Below, in pieces: positions 42,811 through 54,391 of a stretch of DNA of 64,000 nucleotides (position 1 is the first letter of the stretch; each line of letters starts with the position of its first letter). Location: positions 1-64,000 of the forward strand of contig JBAJFG010000462.1 of NCBI GenBank assembly GCA_037903475.1, given 5' to 3'. Position numbers and translations under genes: made by a program. The notes under the pieces were generated by a model. The model was not told the DNA's origin. It searched no databases and saw nothing but the letters and a program-made list of their open reading frames with translations. The DNA comes from Ancylostoma caninum (taxonomy: Eukaryota > Nematoda > Chromadorea > Rhabditida > Ancylostomatidae).

Positions 42811-43225
42811 AGCAGCACCCACGGAAATTTTGCTCTCATAGATTTAGCTATTTTCTTAGGTTTGGCACTGCAGTGGAAACGAACGCTTTGATCAATGTCG
42901 CCAAATGCTATGGGAAAGGCGATTCTCATTGCCTTCAGATTAGCTCTTTTCTAAAGAATGGCCGAGTTGCCCCGGTCTGAATTTTAAGGAGCTAGGAATG
43001 AAAGCAAGTGTGTCACAATGAAAGAGAGTGGTTGCAACTAAAAAACCCTCTCATTCGTTTCATGCTACAACTCATTCGGTTGGAACACTGGAATACATCT
43101 AAACTCTCTTTATTTTGAGAATGTTGACGTCTCTGACAGTGCGACATTTGAAGAATTGTTGGGACAACTGCTAAGCATTCGAAACGATCAAAACCTCGTA
43201 TATGAAAATTTCTGTGGGTGGTGCT
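42811..43225. mobile_element. MITE related to TTAA family 1, older copy
   Basis: Ends AGCAGCACCCACGGAAATTT and AAATTTCTGTGGGTGGTGCT differ from family 1 by a few substitutions; the flanks (GTAA, TTCG) look like decayed TTAA. Confidence 0.65.
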
Positions 43226-44577
43226 TTCGAGAAGATAACTGTTACCAGGGCTGACTGCTACTTCTCCCTTCTAGCAAAATTATTTATTTTAGTTCATGCT
43301 AAAACTCGGGTTTGTTCTCATACGGACGATCGAACAGTCAGAGGAGAACGAGAGTTTCTGAGAACCATCGAAAAACACAAGTAGGGTGTTTGATTCATCT
43401 CAACTTTGGATATTGCTGCTCTCATACTGAGCTCTTCCTACAGGAACCAGCGCTTAGAAAGGTTGTGTATTTGTCCGGTAACGAAATGGCTGCTTTTCAA
43501 GGTGCGTTTTCGGAAACTTGTAAAAATTAATGTAGTTAAAATATTAGTTGAAGTTTCCATGTTCCCTGATTTTCAAACTGGGCATTTTTGATACTGTGCT
43601 TTGTATGCTGTTGCTATCTCCAGGTTGTTTAGTGGAACTCGTTTGTTTACATTTGGGGTGGTAGTAAACCTACTGAAACTGTCAGTTAACGATGAATGTG
43701 TTTACATTCGGGGTGGTAGTAAACCTACTGAAACTGTCAGTTAACGATGAACGCTAACTGGCAGCTAACTTCCAGCTTACGGGGAACTGCGGGAGAGTAA
43801 TGTAAGCTTCATTGGGACGAACATGGTTCTCCAAGTATGATTCTTAAATACTATGACGAAACGGGGACCTTACCTGCAGGTGAACTCACATTTCGAAATA
43901 GAACTATGAGCTCATCGTCACGCTGTACTCGCTGCCAGTATGAAACGACGAGGACACGAGAAGCGGAAGAGTGTGCGGCGCGCGAGACGCATACGGCGAT
44001 CTAGCCGTTCCGCGAAGAAGTCCTACAGAGGACTTTTTGCTCAGGGTTCGAGTTCATCGTTGTAGCCAGTTGAGCGTGCACTGACTCCTTTCGGTGAAGA
44101 CGTATTTCCGGGTACACCCAGCTGATCGATGTTCCCACTGTCTCGATAACGATGGCCTTCCGCAGGAGATCATTGATGACTCCGATTTCCTGGTGGCTAG
44201 CTGAGCCTTATGTCTTCCCATATTAAATCCCACATATTTTATGGGCACACAATTACATTTGTCAGCTTAACTCATCAAAGTTAGGTTACGCGGAAGAGAT
44301 TCATTGGCCGCTTGGGATATAATGGTCACATAAGGTCCCGTTAGCACTCGAGTCCATGGTTCAGAGGTGTGTCAGCATACTCCGAGTACAACGGGTATCC
44401 CATCTGTGAAGGTTCGAAACCTCCTAGGTTTGAAGGTTTTGCAAGAGCCTCATCATTTAAAGACGCCAGCTGTCAGTTAGCTCCTAGCTAGTTCATGGTT
44501 GTAAGCCAGAGGCTGACAGTTCACCACGACCTTCTGCTCATCATTTCGTCGCCGTTCCAGGAGGTTTACTACCACCC

Positions 44578-44612
44578 CTGACGTCTCGACTTAAACGTCT
44601 TCTTCGGAGGCC
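44578..44612 (-). ncRNA. Hammerhead-like motif, inverted pLTR copy (degenerate)
   Basis: On the minus strand GGCCT is followed by CCGAAGAAGACG and GTCGAGACGTCAGG; the core has CCGAAGA and GAGAC in place of CTGAAGA and GAAAC. Similarity to the pLTR ends close to the cleavage position, where a GGGGTGGTAGTAAACCT end begins. Confidence 0.4.
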
Positions 44613-44988
44613 TGAAAGTGCTGTAAAGCTCAATTATGCGCTCCTGGCCACCAAGTGTTGCGTCCCTCAAAGGCTAGTGTAACATCATTCCAGATTAACC
44701 AAACAGAACATCTCATAGACAGTTGGCAACTATCCAACATTCTTGAGTCCAGCGTTTTTGCGGATGTCCGCACCAATCAGAAACGCACACCGCGGACAAG
44801 TGAGTGCGACCCAGCACCCTAGATTGAACACGGGCTTGGGTATCGTAGTAATCTACAGCTCGCACTATTTATTATTATATCCCTACCCCCTCGTTCTGTC
44901 TAGCTAATCTGGAATGATGTTGCATTAGCCATTTAGGGACTTAATATTTGGTGACAAGAACGCACAATTAAGCTTCACACCACTTTCA

Positions 44989-45026
44989 GGCCTCCTAAGA
45001 AGACGTTCAAGTCAAAATATCAGGCC
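44989..45026 (+). ncRNA. Hammerhead-like motif in Penelope pLTR (degenerate)
   Basis: GGCCT ... AGGCC form stem I around CTAAGAAGACG and GTCAAAATATC. Compared with the minus-strand copy at 62743, the CTGAAGA and GAAAC core positions carry substitutions, so it is probably inactive. Confidence 0.45.
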
Positions 45027-45123
45027 AAATAAGCGAGTTCTAGCAGGCAACCTGGAGATAGCAACAGCATACAAAGCATGAGGTTGAGTATTCTTCTTAC
45101 TGTGCTTCTACTTCTATCAAGAT

Positions 45124-45720
45124 TTAGGTGGATCTTTACATTATTGTTGTGTTCAAAACTGCTCGACGAGTTTGCAGTAGGGAAGCCGAGCGGCAAGAAC
45201 CACTTCTACTAGCTTCTAGTATAACGCGGTGGATCGGGTACACGATAGCTCGTCGAGTCCGACTGCGACATCCCGTAAATCAACACAGTACGAGCGGAAA
45301 TAAGCTTCCCTATGCCTCCTTCTCATCTCAGACGAATTGCCGACAGACCTGCGGCGATGTCTTATATGTACGAGCTCAACTGAATAATGATGTTCATCAA
45401 AAAACTGTTCGGAATAGACTAATTGTAAGATAAGCAGTGCATATCGACTGACTGCCTCGTCTGTCCTTGTGTTCAAATGGGAAACTATTCAAAGGTTGGA
45501 GTAATCTATCAGATAGCATGCTTCAACTGTAGCACTTCATATATTGTGGAAACAGGGCTCATACTCAGCATACGAGTAAAGGAACATCTGGCTAGTAAGC
45601 GGCGCGGGAGCTTGATATCTGCGCTTAGAAGGCATAAGCACGAGGAACTAACGATAAAGATTTCGATGTGATTTGTACAATACTAAGCCACGAAAATGAA
45701 ATAACAGCGAGGAAGGCGTT
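45124..45720 (+). pseudogene. Penelope-like element, GIY-YIG endonuclease remnant
   Basis: GVIYQIACFNCSTSYIVETG followed by SIRVKEHLASKRRGSLISAL (45501-45625) is the GIY-YIG endonuclease of Penelope-like retroelements, with the YIG glycine changed to V. Upstream, VRAQLNNDVHQKTVRNRLI matches the linker before the endonuclease in the copy at 63.3 kb, but stops and a short deletion separate the pieces. The reverse transcriptase is missing. Direct copies of the pLTR motif at 44989 and 46050 bracket the fragment. Confidence 0.8.
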
Positions 45721-46049
45721 AGAAGCGTTCTGGCAAGGAATCCACAAATGAATGACCGCAACGAATGTTTGCCAATCACCAGTGACTTTAACCCCTTCCT
45801 ATTATTGTGTGAGGTGTAGATACGCGCATATTCGCACCCGCATAACATCTGTGGTGCAGAGTGACACGCAGTCCATTGTCACGAGTGTCAAAATCGGTGT
45901 GGAGGCATACAACGGTGGATTCACAAGGTTGGTTCAACGTTGCCTACGAGAGATCGTCTGCAGTGGGTTCGGAACAATGTCGAATTTGCCAGGAGCGGAG
46001 GAGACATTTGACGGCTAAGAACGTCAATCAGTGCTTTATTCCACTTCCA

Positions 46050-46087
46050 GGCCTTTGAAGAAGACGTTTTATTTGAAAAGTAAGGCC
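46050..46087 (+). ncRNA. Hammerhead-like motif in Penelope pLTR (degenerate)
   Basis: GGCCT and AGGCC arms enclose TTGAAGAAGACG and TTTGAAAAGTA. Same orientation as the copy at 44989, so the two mark direct pLTR repeats around the endonuclease remnant. Core C changed to T and stem II weakened. Confidence 0.45.
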
Positions 46088-46748
46088 GAAAAGAAGGATC
46101 CATTTAAAACCTGGTAAAATCACAAGCACGTTAAAGGCAGGGAACCATCTCACGTTCGTGGTTGAGGTAATGGCAGATTCTGCATCTCCTCGACACGCTG
46201 AATCCAGCTGTATAGGTAAATTGTCTCGAAACGGTCTTTAAACCCGTCTTCCGGGGTGGGGTCTGTAACAGTTTGCTAACCCGTGTTGACGTATGAAGCC
46301 GTTGGTCTTATCGATTGAACACGCCAAGACTCGTTCACCAACGTTGCGGCTGTGGCAGGCAGCCAGCACAGCTCGGAGCTATCCTCCTCCGGGCTCCAAA
46401 AATGTAGCCAGTTCGACGCCTTCAAAAATAGGACTTTCACCGCTTGTGTGTGCGTGGTGTGTGTGTGTGTCGGCGTCGATAAGTGTAGCAACGCTGCTAA
46501 CGTTTCTAACGTTGTGGTAACGCCGATGCGCCGACGTTTATAAGAGTAGAGACCAGGGATGCAGGCACTTATTTCAGTCGATATGCACACAATATGGGTG
46601 TTCTTCACTTCTTTGTCCTGTATCCGTTTCATTTATATTTGAAGCAACCACCCCTTCTTCCTACTTGTGTATCCCAGCAGACCCTTATTAATTGAAGTAT
46701 AAGCGATTTTGGAAGATCACTTGTCCCGATTCGCCTACATCTTATTAT
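46088..46748. other. Mostly featureless; single TTAA-type end at 46130
   Basis: TTAAAGGCAGGGAACCATCTCACG at 46133 looks like one terminus of a TTAA/AGGCAG element, but no partner end was found. A short TGTGTGTG run lies at about 46444-46470. Confidence 0.4.
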
Positions 46749-48142
46749 CCACCATTGTGATCAGCGCCTAAAATGACCCTGTTACTCCATTTTTGAGATT
46801 ACGATTGTAATCCCAGATCTACAAAACTTTATTTTCCTGCTTTTGCCAGGTTGGAGTCGTGGCACACCTACGGGTTCGAAGGTTTATTAGTTGCGAAACT
46901 AATTTTTCGAGGTTTCAATTATTCATCGAGCTTCCACGAACCACACTAATTTTGTTCAGCCTGCCAATCCTGCTCTTTATTGGGGTCCTGAAGGCATCCG
47001 CACGGACATAGCTTCGCACATCCAACACTGCCGACCTCAATATTTCAAGCACTTATTGCTGATGGAGACGCATTCAAAATCATTTGAAAAGAATGCTCTG
47101 TTGTATACTCAGAATGGGCTGAAAAGAATGCTTTGTGATGTTGCCCTAGGAATACAGTCAGCAATGGTCACAGACTGTTCTGACGGCTTCGCTAGATGGC
47201 GATCCAAGAAGACAGAACTCGTCAGACATTGGAGTATCCCTGCATTTTCTCATTGAAACCTACAGAACTGTTGCTTAGGTTAGTGGAAATTACTCTCAAG
47301 CGTTTTTTGATGTCTAGCGCTATTAAATCACATTTCACTCTCTGTCTGCTCAGATCTATTTCTGTAGAGAAGCAAGCCCACAGACGAGACAATACCCTGG
47401 CAAATATTCTTACTGCAAAAAGTTTTCCCTCTCTTCTGTTATCGCGTCAATAACTCTGCTGAAGGTGACAGATCTCGTGCGTGGACATCAAATTGGTGGC
47501 TGATCACAGTTCCTGAAACAAGATATGAACACGTTCTCGATTGTGAAATTTTCTTCACCAAATTCGATCAATTCCTGCTCATTTCGAAAAGAACTGAGAC
47601 TTGTGCAGACAAAGATTGTCGGACATCGTAAAGTGCCTGAGAGTAAAATACACCAATTCCAGCAATTGGTTCATTGGATTCAACGAGAAAATGCGCGAAT
47701 AACTCGATGTCTGGAGATTGCTGCCTTCATGCAGCGAAGCTATCGGAACAGCCTGTGGCCAGTGCTAACCACATTTCTAAAGTAAGACCACAGAACATTC
47801 TCGTCAGCAAGTTTAGAATGTGCTGTCATCAGTAATGAGTGCTTGGAAATGCTGGAAAACCTCTTGGGTGCGCGACGCTCTATCAATGTGGATATGCTCA
47901 GGTTCCCCATAAGGAGAAGAAGTAGAAGGTTGTGTGGAATCAGTGTAGCCCATGAAAACTCATCAAGTTGTTAAAACTTCGGAACTTCAGTTGCGTGACT
48001 AATAAACGTGCTCTAGGTTGAAAGTGTGTCATGACTGCGAGCTGGGTGGAAGCAGATAAGTAAAGTTTTGAAAATCTGGCGTTACTACCGTGATCTCAAA
48101 AATAGCGTGCAAGGGTTACTTTAGGTGCTGATCACAATGGTA
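46749..48142. mobile_element. TIR element with about 90-bp arms (1.39 kb)
   Basis: CCATTGTGATCAGCGCCTAA at the left is mirrored by GGTGCTGATCACAATGG at the right. The arms stay alignable for about 90 bp (ATTTTTGAGAT, CAAAACTTTA). Related motifs occur at 4230 and 14670. Inside, a frame at 47607-47781 reads TKIVGHRKVPESKIHQFQQL ... CLEIAAFMQRSYRNSLWPVL with splice-like borders (TTGTGCAG| and CTAAA|GTAAGA). It could be a transposase remnant or a captured host exon. I do not recognise it. Confidence 0.6.
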
Positions 48143-50229
48143 CTAAAAAAATTCCACGGTCCCCGCAAAAGCTGAGACTGGGAATTTCATAACGTGACCT
48201 TTTTTATGAGACACTGTACGTATATTGCACTTCTACTGTTTTTTGCTTTTTTGTGTTTATGCTGTTCTTGACATGTATGTATCATTCTAGACATGCATCG
48301 TTATTGAACACCAGTATATGAGGGAAATTGTAGCATCAGGAAGTGCGCTACACTGAAATCTTCCATTCTAGTCCATTTCATCCAAACTATGTAGCAATTC
48401 AGCTGCTTAGCATCGAATCGAAATCAAGTAAATCTGTCTCTTTCAAAGTACAGGAATCATGCAAAGTACTACACAGGAAATGTCAGAATTTTTTTTTGGG
48501 TATATCGCTGTCGTTGAATAAGGGACTATATGGTGCTGATGGTTACTATATCCTGTAACATCATATGACATAATTTTCTATAAGCTATGTTGCTGCGAAC
48601 AGTAGGATGACGGCTAGACTATATTCTCTCTGTTGTTTGTTGTGTCAATTGCTATCGGTGTCTGTGTTTCTGTGAGCATAACAATATGGAGAATCTCGAT
48701 TCAAAACCAGTATGATTCACCTAGGCATTGCTCACACCACCATCACACCAATCACGTCTTAAATATGAGCTGAGACTGTACCTACAAGGGTGTCTTGCAA
48801 TCTTTTCTGAATAACAAGGCGAATATTTCCCGATTTAACCACACATTACGTGGTTCTAGACTTGCGTTTACTATGCACGTTGAGGAGCATCCGATCCCTT
48901 TCTCTCACATATACGTAGTTTTGGAATCCTTAAGTTCGTTGGCAGCCTGTATATTATTGGTGCCACAACTCTGCTTTTTTGATTTTGGATTCACTGCGAC
49001 GCAAACAGCTGTTTTGCCTTTTTTTGAAGGAGAGGATAATGCGCCTTAACATATTTCTTGTTCGAGTGCAACGATGTCTATGGATATTTTGCTGTCCTCC
49101 GTTCTGTCACATATTGCCTCAGGTGAGGGGATTGCTCGTCTCACTATGTTACTCTTGAAGTACACTCTTTGAAGGTGGCATTTTGGCCTCCGCCGAATGA
49201 GTACTTTTTCTACATCGACAATGGTCCTCCAAGAGTAAGAAAAGAGGTAGAAGGACACAAAGAAGCCATTGAAATAGCAGAGCGAAAGAAGAAGTTTGCT
49301 AAAGTTTATCGCGCTGATAAGTCAGTGTTGCATGGTTTCAACTTCTTGATCCATGATTAGTAAATGACATTTAGTCTAAAGAAGTATCGGGTAGTTGCGA
49401 AAATAATTGCCGTTCCGCGGTATGCAACAATAAGCTTTGATGAAGCAAGTGATGAACCGCCGCGATTTTTGAGTGATCATGTTTGGTGACTTCAAACTCG
49501 ATCACTTCTCGCCGAAAGTATGCGATGAACCTGCGCTTGTTTTGGCTTGAAATCAACTTACCAATGAGCCGTGAGATACTAGTTCGCGAAATTTTCCTCC
49601 GGCGTGTTCCATCCCGAAGACAACCGTGGCCATGATCTCAGCCTTTCTCCTGACGATCTAGTGTTGGGGACAGTCATGGCACTTGAGCCAGATCCTATCG
49701 TTAGGAAGTGAGGGCAGAGATGGAAGCTCTCCATCAAAAGTTCCACCCGCTGTAACATCTATTCTAACTTATTTCTTCGCCTCAAAAACGATCAATTTCT
49801 AAACCGTGTAATTGCTGTAGAGGGCGCTCTGTTTATGTGCGATGAAAGGAGGCGGTGTTATGTATGGGTGTAGACGTTACCCTCTTTCTCTAAGCTTTGC
49901 AGAATCAGATCTTCATTCTAGGGAGGTTGTGTGACGAGTTTAGTGATGCTGTAAAGGGAGATCTACTGCAGCTTCCTCTAACCCAGTCAGGCATTGACAA
50001 CAAAGTCGTAGTATTGTAATTTAAACAGCCTGTCCAAAAATCTGCTACAATGTTGAGCAGATGTCGGCAGTGTTGAACAGAAGTAGCTTTCTCCTTGCTC
50101 CGGAGTGACGATAAGCCTCATATTTCAATGCAAAATTGAGGCAGTAATTCATGGATACTCTCACACATTGTCTTTATTTCTTGGGCCATTTCCTTAGTGT
50201 ATACCCCATCTTTTTTTCGGTGTTTTTTT
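48143..50229. other. Mostly featureless, contains one candidate exon
   Basis: No repeats or transposon ends recognised over about 2 kb, apart from the candidate exon at 49175-49320. Confidence 0.4.
49175..49320 (+). CDS. Candidate exon, unidentified protein
   Basis: The frame reads VAFWPPPNEYFFYIDNGPPR then EAIEIAERKKKFAKVYRAD, between an acceptor-like TTTGAAG and a donor-like ATAA|GTCAGT. The composition (aromatic start, charged helix) is protein-like and the frame is clean for 48 codons. Neither the upstream nor the downstream partner exon is certain. Confidence 0.33.
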
Positions 50230-53214
50230 TTGGAAAACCAAGAAACGCAGAAATCTAGCCAGGGAGAGTCCCAAGGCCTGGCTCAGAACGGAAAGGGCGT
50301 TCGAAGAGGGCTAGGACGTAACAAACCTGGAAGGGACTTGACGAACAAAACTGCCGGAAAAACAGAAGCGCTTGGATATAGAAAAGGAACAAAAGCGAGG
50401 ACGGCATCCTCTCCATGTCTTAATTTACAGTTGGAAGCACGGAATCGCTGATATCACGCAAAAGAATTTCCTAGTGGAGCAGCTGAAAACACTACATCGC
50501 TTCAAGTACTATATCATCAGGATCTGCGAAACACTAGCAAAAGAAGGACAGCGAATGGTATGGAAAGACTGGAAAGACACTGGAGACGTCATTGGAAGCG
50601 GAAGAGGAACACATTATGTCGGTGGCCTCGGCTTCGTCATCAGCAAAAAAAAAAGCTCATCAAGAATAGCAATACTGAAGCTCGGCATAGGAAAGAAGAA
50701 ACCGCTCCTACTTTTACAAATATACGCACCGCACATTTTTCATGATATAGAAGAAATCGAATCCCTCTACTCAAAACTGACACACCATTTGAAACAGCCA
50801 GCTTATCAAAATCTGGTTATCGGTGATTTCAATGCACAAACAGGAACACAGCCGGCAAATACGCGTTACGTAGGAAAGTTTACTGGAAAAACCTGGACAG
50901 ATGCCGAAGAAATTCTCCTAGATTTCGCAGAACAACAAAGGCTTTAGGCCTAGGGCATGCTTCACAGCGACTCTGTCGCTGCGTAGTATGCCCTAGGCCT
51001 TACATCGCAAACAGCAAACAAAGAGAAGCGGTGGACATACGAATCGGCGAACGTAGGGAAAACGAGACATGAAATCGATTATGGTCTCTCCTCAGACATA
51101 CTTATAGTAGGAAACGTGCAAGTACTAAGCACATTGAACATTAGCAGCGACGAATTTCGCGATTGACTTTGAAAGCTGATGTCGAGAGGAACAAAAGAAA
51201 GATTGCAGTAAATCGCACATTCGACACGAAAAATTTCGAATACAGAGCAGAGACAACCAGCTGGGCAATCAGCTAACAAAAATGTATTAAGAGATCCAAC
51301 AGAAGATAATAAAGACCCTGAGGGCGACCGCTACAAAGAAGCAAAGGCTAAAGAGGTTGTATGAAGAAACTGTAAAGCTTTTTCACAAAAACAGAAATAT
51401 GAACCGAACAGAAAACCGTATCAAATATGCAGAACTGTGTAAGCTCATCCCGTCGGAAAATGAAAGAAGATCGCACGAATTTCAGAATTCAAAAACTCTT
51501 TCACGCTGCGAAAAAAAAACAAAAGCTTACGAAAGTGCCGAAAAGGAATGAAACAGCAATTCGCAACTATTCCCGCACTGCTAACCGAAGATGGAACATG
51601 ACTCACAAAGAGAATAGAAATGGAACACAGATGTGAAAAGTTCTACGTTTCTTTTCTCGTCCAAGAAAGATGTACCACCTTTGATAGATGAAAGAGAGGA
51701 AGAAGAAGTCCCACGTCCTGGTTTCTGAAATACGGCACGCAGTCTCTAATGCAAAAAGCTCTAGGGCCTGACGGGATCACGAACGAAATGATTAAAGCAG
51801 AAAGATATCCGCTTTGGGAAGCCTTGACAACTTTATTTGCAGAATGTTTTCGCAAAGAAGATATCCCAGACCAATTGGAAAAATCTTCAACGATCATCAT
51901 TCCGAAGAAAGGCGACAGAGAAGATCTGAGGAACTGCCGACCCACGCTGTACTGCCTGCCATCTATAAAATCTTCACAAAAGTCTTGATGCATAGAATTG
52001 CGGAGCAGCTGGATGATGAGCAACCAAGAGAACAAGCAGGTCTCCGAAGGGGCTACTCCACATTCAACCATCTCCAGACTATTAATCAACTGTTGGAACG
52101 TTGTCGTAAATACACTGTCCCCGTTTGTTTAATATTTGTCGACTTCGAAATAGACTTCGATTCGACAGAAATCAATGCGGTCACAAATGCCTTGATACAT
52201 CAGAATGTTCCGAAGAAATATGTCAGAATTCCTCACAAAATTAACAACAGCTGTAGCGCGTCGATTCGCCTATTTTGCAACAGTGTCGAGATGCCTATCA
52301 TGTACAACAGAGCGATACAATATCTCCAACACTCTCCACTGCTGCACTGGAAGACGTCTTCAGAAGCATTGACTGGACCAATAAAAGCGCCGAGGTTGAG
52401 GGCGAAAGACTTCATCATCTGAGGTTCGCGGACGATATTGTTCTAATTGCCTATGATGCCAACACAGCATTGTTTATGCTGAAGGATCTAAACGAGGCAT
52501 GCAAAAATGTTGGACTTCGTATCAGTAGAACGAAAACGAAAGCAATGCTCATAAATTGAAGAAGAAATACTGCTCGAAAACGACAAGATCGAAATCGTGG
52601 ACATCTATCTAGACTTGTCTTGGCCAACAGATCACAAATGACCACATTAAAAAGGTGACGATGTGCGACATGGTCAAAGTTCAAGAACATGGAAGAAGTC
52701 TTCAAGAAGAGGAAAGATGCGAATACACGAGTACACCTGTTCGACACCAACGTTCTTCCTGCGTTACTGTATGGCTGCGAAACATGGATAATACGTGAAT
52801 CGAATAAAATGAAACTACTGACAACGCAAAAGGCAATGGAGAAGGAGATACTTCAGATCAGATTGCGAGACAAAATCAGTAACGAAGAAATCAGGAGGCG
52901 CACCTCGTTCAAAGACGCCTACAATGATGCGAGAGAGAGAGAACTGATATGGACGGGTCACGTTGCAAGGCGAGGCGACAACAGACGTACTCAAAAAGTA
53001 ACATTTTGGTGCCCATAGAACTATTCTAGACCAAAAGGCCGACCAGCGAATCGTTGGGGAAAACAAACCGAAGAAACACTAGGAAGATCATGGCAATATT
53101 TAGCAAACGACCGGCGAGAATTCGGAAGGAGGCTGGAGAACCCACTCCCCATAATTGAGAAGAAAGAATGTGGTCTTCAAGTGAGTAGGTAAGTAAGTAA
53201 GTAGGTAAGTGAGT
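50230..53214 (+). pseudogene. RTE-type LINE, full length but decayed
   Basis: In order on the plus strand: endonuclease with GTHYVGGLGFVISKKK, LLLQIYAPH and VIGDFNAQTG (catalytic Asp/Asn block, about 50820); after a 53-bp MITE, KEKRWTYESANVGKTRHEID (endonuclease end); RT with KALGPDGITNEMIKAE, AIYKIFTKVLMHRIAEQL, EQAGLRRGYSTFNHLQTINQ and [13 protein letters not shown] (FADD catalytic pair, about 52420); the tail VLPALLYGCETWIIRES and IWTGHVARRGDNRRTQK. It ends in a GTAAGTAAGTAGG-type short repeat (53183-53214), the usual RTE 3' end. Many frameshifts and stops mean no activity. Same superfamily as the 18.3-19.9 kb fragment but a different lineage. Confidence 0.9.
50947..50999. mobile_element. 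53-bp palindromic micro-MITE in the LINE
   Basis: GGCCTAGGGCATGC at the left and GTATGCCCTAGGCC at the right form an almost complete hairpin, flanked by TTA on both sides (50944-50946, 51000-51002). Removing it with one TTA brings the two endonuclease segments back together. TTA duplication suggests Harbinger-type mobilisation. Confidence 0.8.
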
Positions 53215-53230
53215 TATACCCTATCTCCAG

Positions 53231-53907
53231 ATGCAATCCTGCGACAGCAGCAGATTGCTGATGTTGAGCGTGTTGAAGTAGCCTTTCAAAAGTTTGCGAA
53301 TTCTTGTGATCTTAGATTTCGCGGTAGAGGTACGCAATTTTTACTATATTGAAGGATGGATCTAGCGAATGGAGCGGTTGCTAAGTTAATGAACAAAGTT
53401 GTGTTTTTCCAAGTTGTTTTTTCCAAGTTATACCACTTTGAATTAGACTGTTCATTCCTGCAATTGATTTCGCAACAATCTGACGGTATATCAAAAAAAA
53501 AATGTTTTTTTTTTCTGAGTAACCACTACCATGAACAGGGAGTTGTAGACAGCAGCTTTCAAAATAGCTGTTTCAGAAAAACTTCAGAACAACTAGGTTG
53601 GCGAATTGGACACTCACATCCATGCGCAGATGACATCGATGATGTTGAAGGATTCGTTGTCAAAACTCACAAGAACAATGTTGGTTGTGCTTTTATTTAT
53701 ATTGGACTGTATCAGACTACCCTATTTCTCAAACTTTGCAATATTAGACCTCAAATGGCTCTCTGGTGCGAAAACTTGAGGGTAAATGCCTACATACTGA
53801 ATTCTCTATGAAGAAGTATGGAAATATTGAGCTGAAAATGTAAAATAATTATTGCAGAAAGACCAAGAGCGAACATTGCGCTAAATGACATAGAAAGAAC
53901 ACAATAA
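53231..53907 (+). CDS. Candidate last two exons of an unidentified host gene
   Basis: Exon 53231-53329 (acceptor TATCTCCAG, donor TAGAG|GTACGC) reads AILRQQQIADVERVEVAFQK then FANSCDLRFRGR. Exon 53858-53907 (acceptor ATTATTGCAG) continues in phase with RPRANIALNDIERTQ and TAA. The phase match (one base plus two) and two good acceptors support splicing. The decayed LINE ends just upstream, so an intron could hold it. Protein family not recognised. Confidence 0.42.
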
Positions 53908-54391
53908 TATCTCACAATAATGCTCTAAGGAAAGGAAATTGAGGAAAGTGCTAAGGAAATTTCGGGCTTTTGTGTAAGATTGAGTTCACACGAGATCCAA
54001 TCTACACGAACTTCCATAGAAGTGGATGCACATGTTGAAGTTGGGATCGTCCCTCCGTCCTAAGTAATCTACCTGGAGACGCTCACCTTGTTCAACACAA
54101 AGCGGAGTAGAATCTGGCTATTTAACTTTAATTGTTGCGTTCGCCTCCTCACGTTGCCATCTTGAAAATTTCGACGCCTCATAGACATGCCGTTCCACAA
54201 ATCTAGGAAGGATGGAACTCATTTAGATGGTCCATTCACCCAGTAGCGATCATGGGTGAGAGGATAATGGACTAAAACGCGGTCGTTTTTGATCAATATC
54301 AAGCATCCTTGATAGTGCACAAGTGCACCACTTAACTTCACTCTGGCTCCAATATCCACTTGCTTCTGAATTCCTTACAAGGGCATATTAT
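53908..54391. repeat. Spacer with dispersed repeat copy 2 at 54240-54340
   Basis: GATCATGGGTGAGAGGATAA ... GATCAATATCAAGCATCCTT ... TAGTGCACAAG matches the repeat at 23470-23600. The remainder shows no feature. Confidence 0.5.

Larger units (their letters stand above)
43594..45090. repeat. Large compound inverted repeat with Penelope-like LTR arms
   Basis: Outer arms: GCTTTGTATGCTGTTGCTAT (43600) is mirrored at 45052-45090. Within, GGGGTGGTAGTAAACCT occurs twice in a 53-bp tandem duplication (43649-43752) and once inverted at 44563-44579. A further inverted pair, about 44585-44715 and 44880-45010, carries Penelope-like pLTR sequence with hammerhead-like motifs. The arrangement suggests two pLTR copies facing each other plus a TIR element. 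Confidence 0.6.

Noticed and set aside
47056..47260. 66-codon frame and the overlapping frame ending VSLHFLIETYRTVA as exons
   Set aside because: Both lie within the 46.75-kb TIR element; the better-looking one ends in an in-frame TAG at the only donor-like site.
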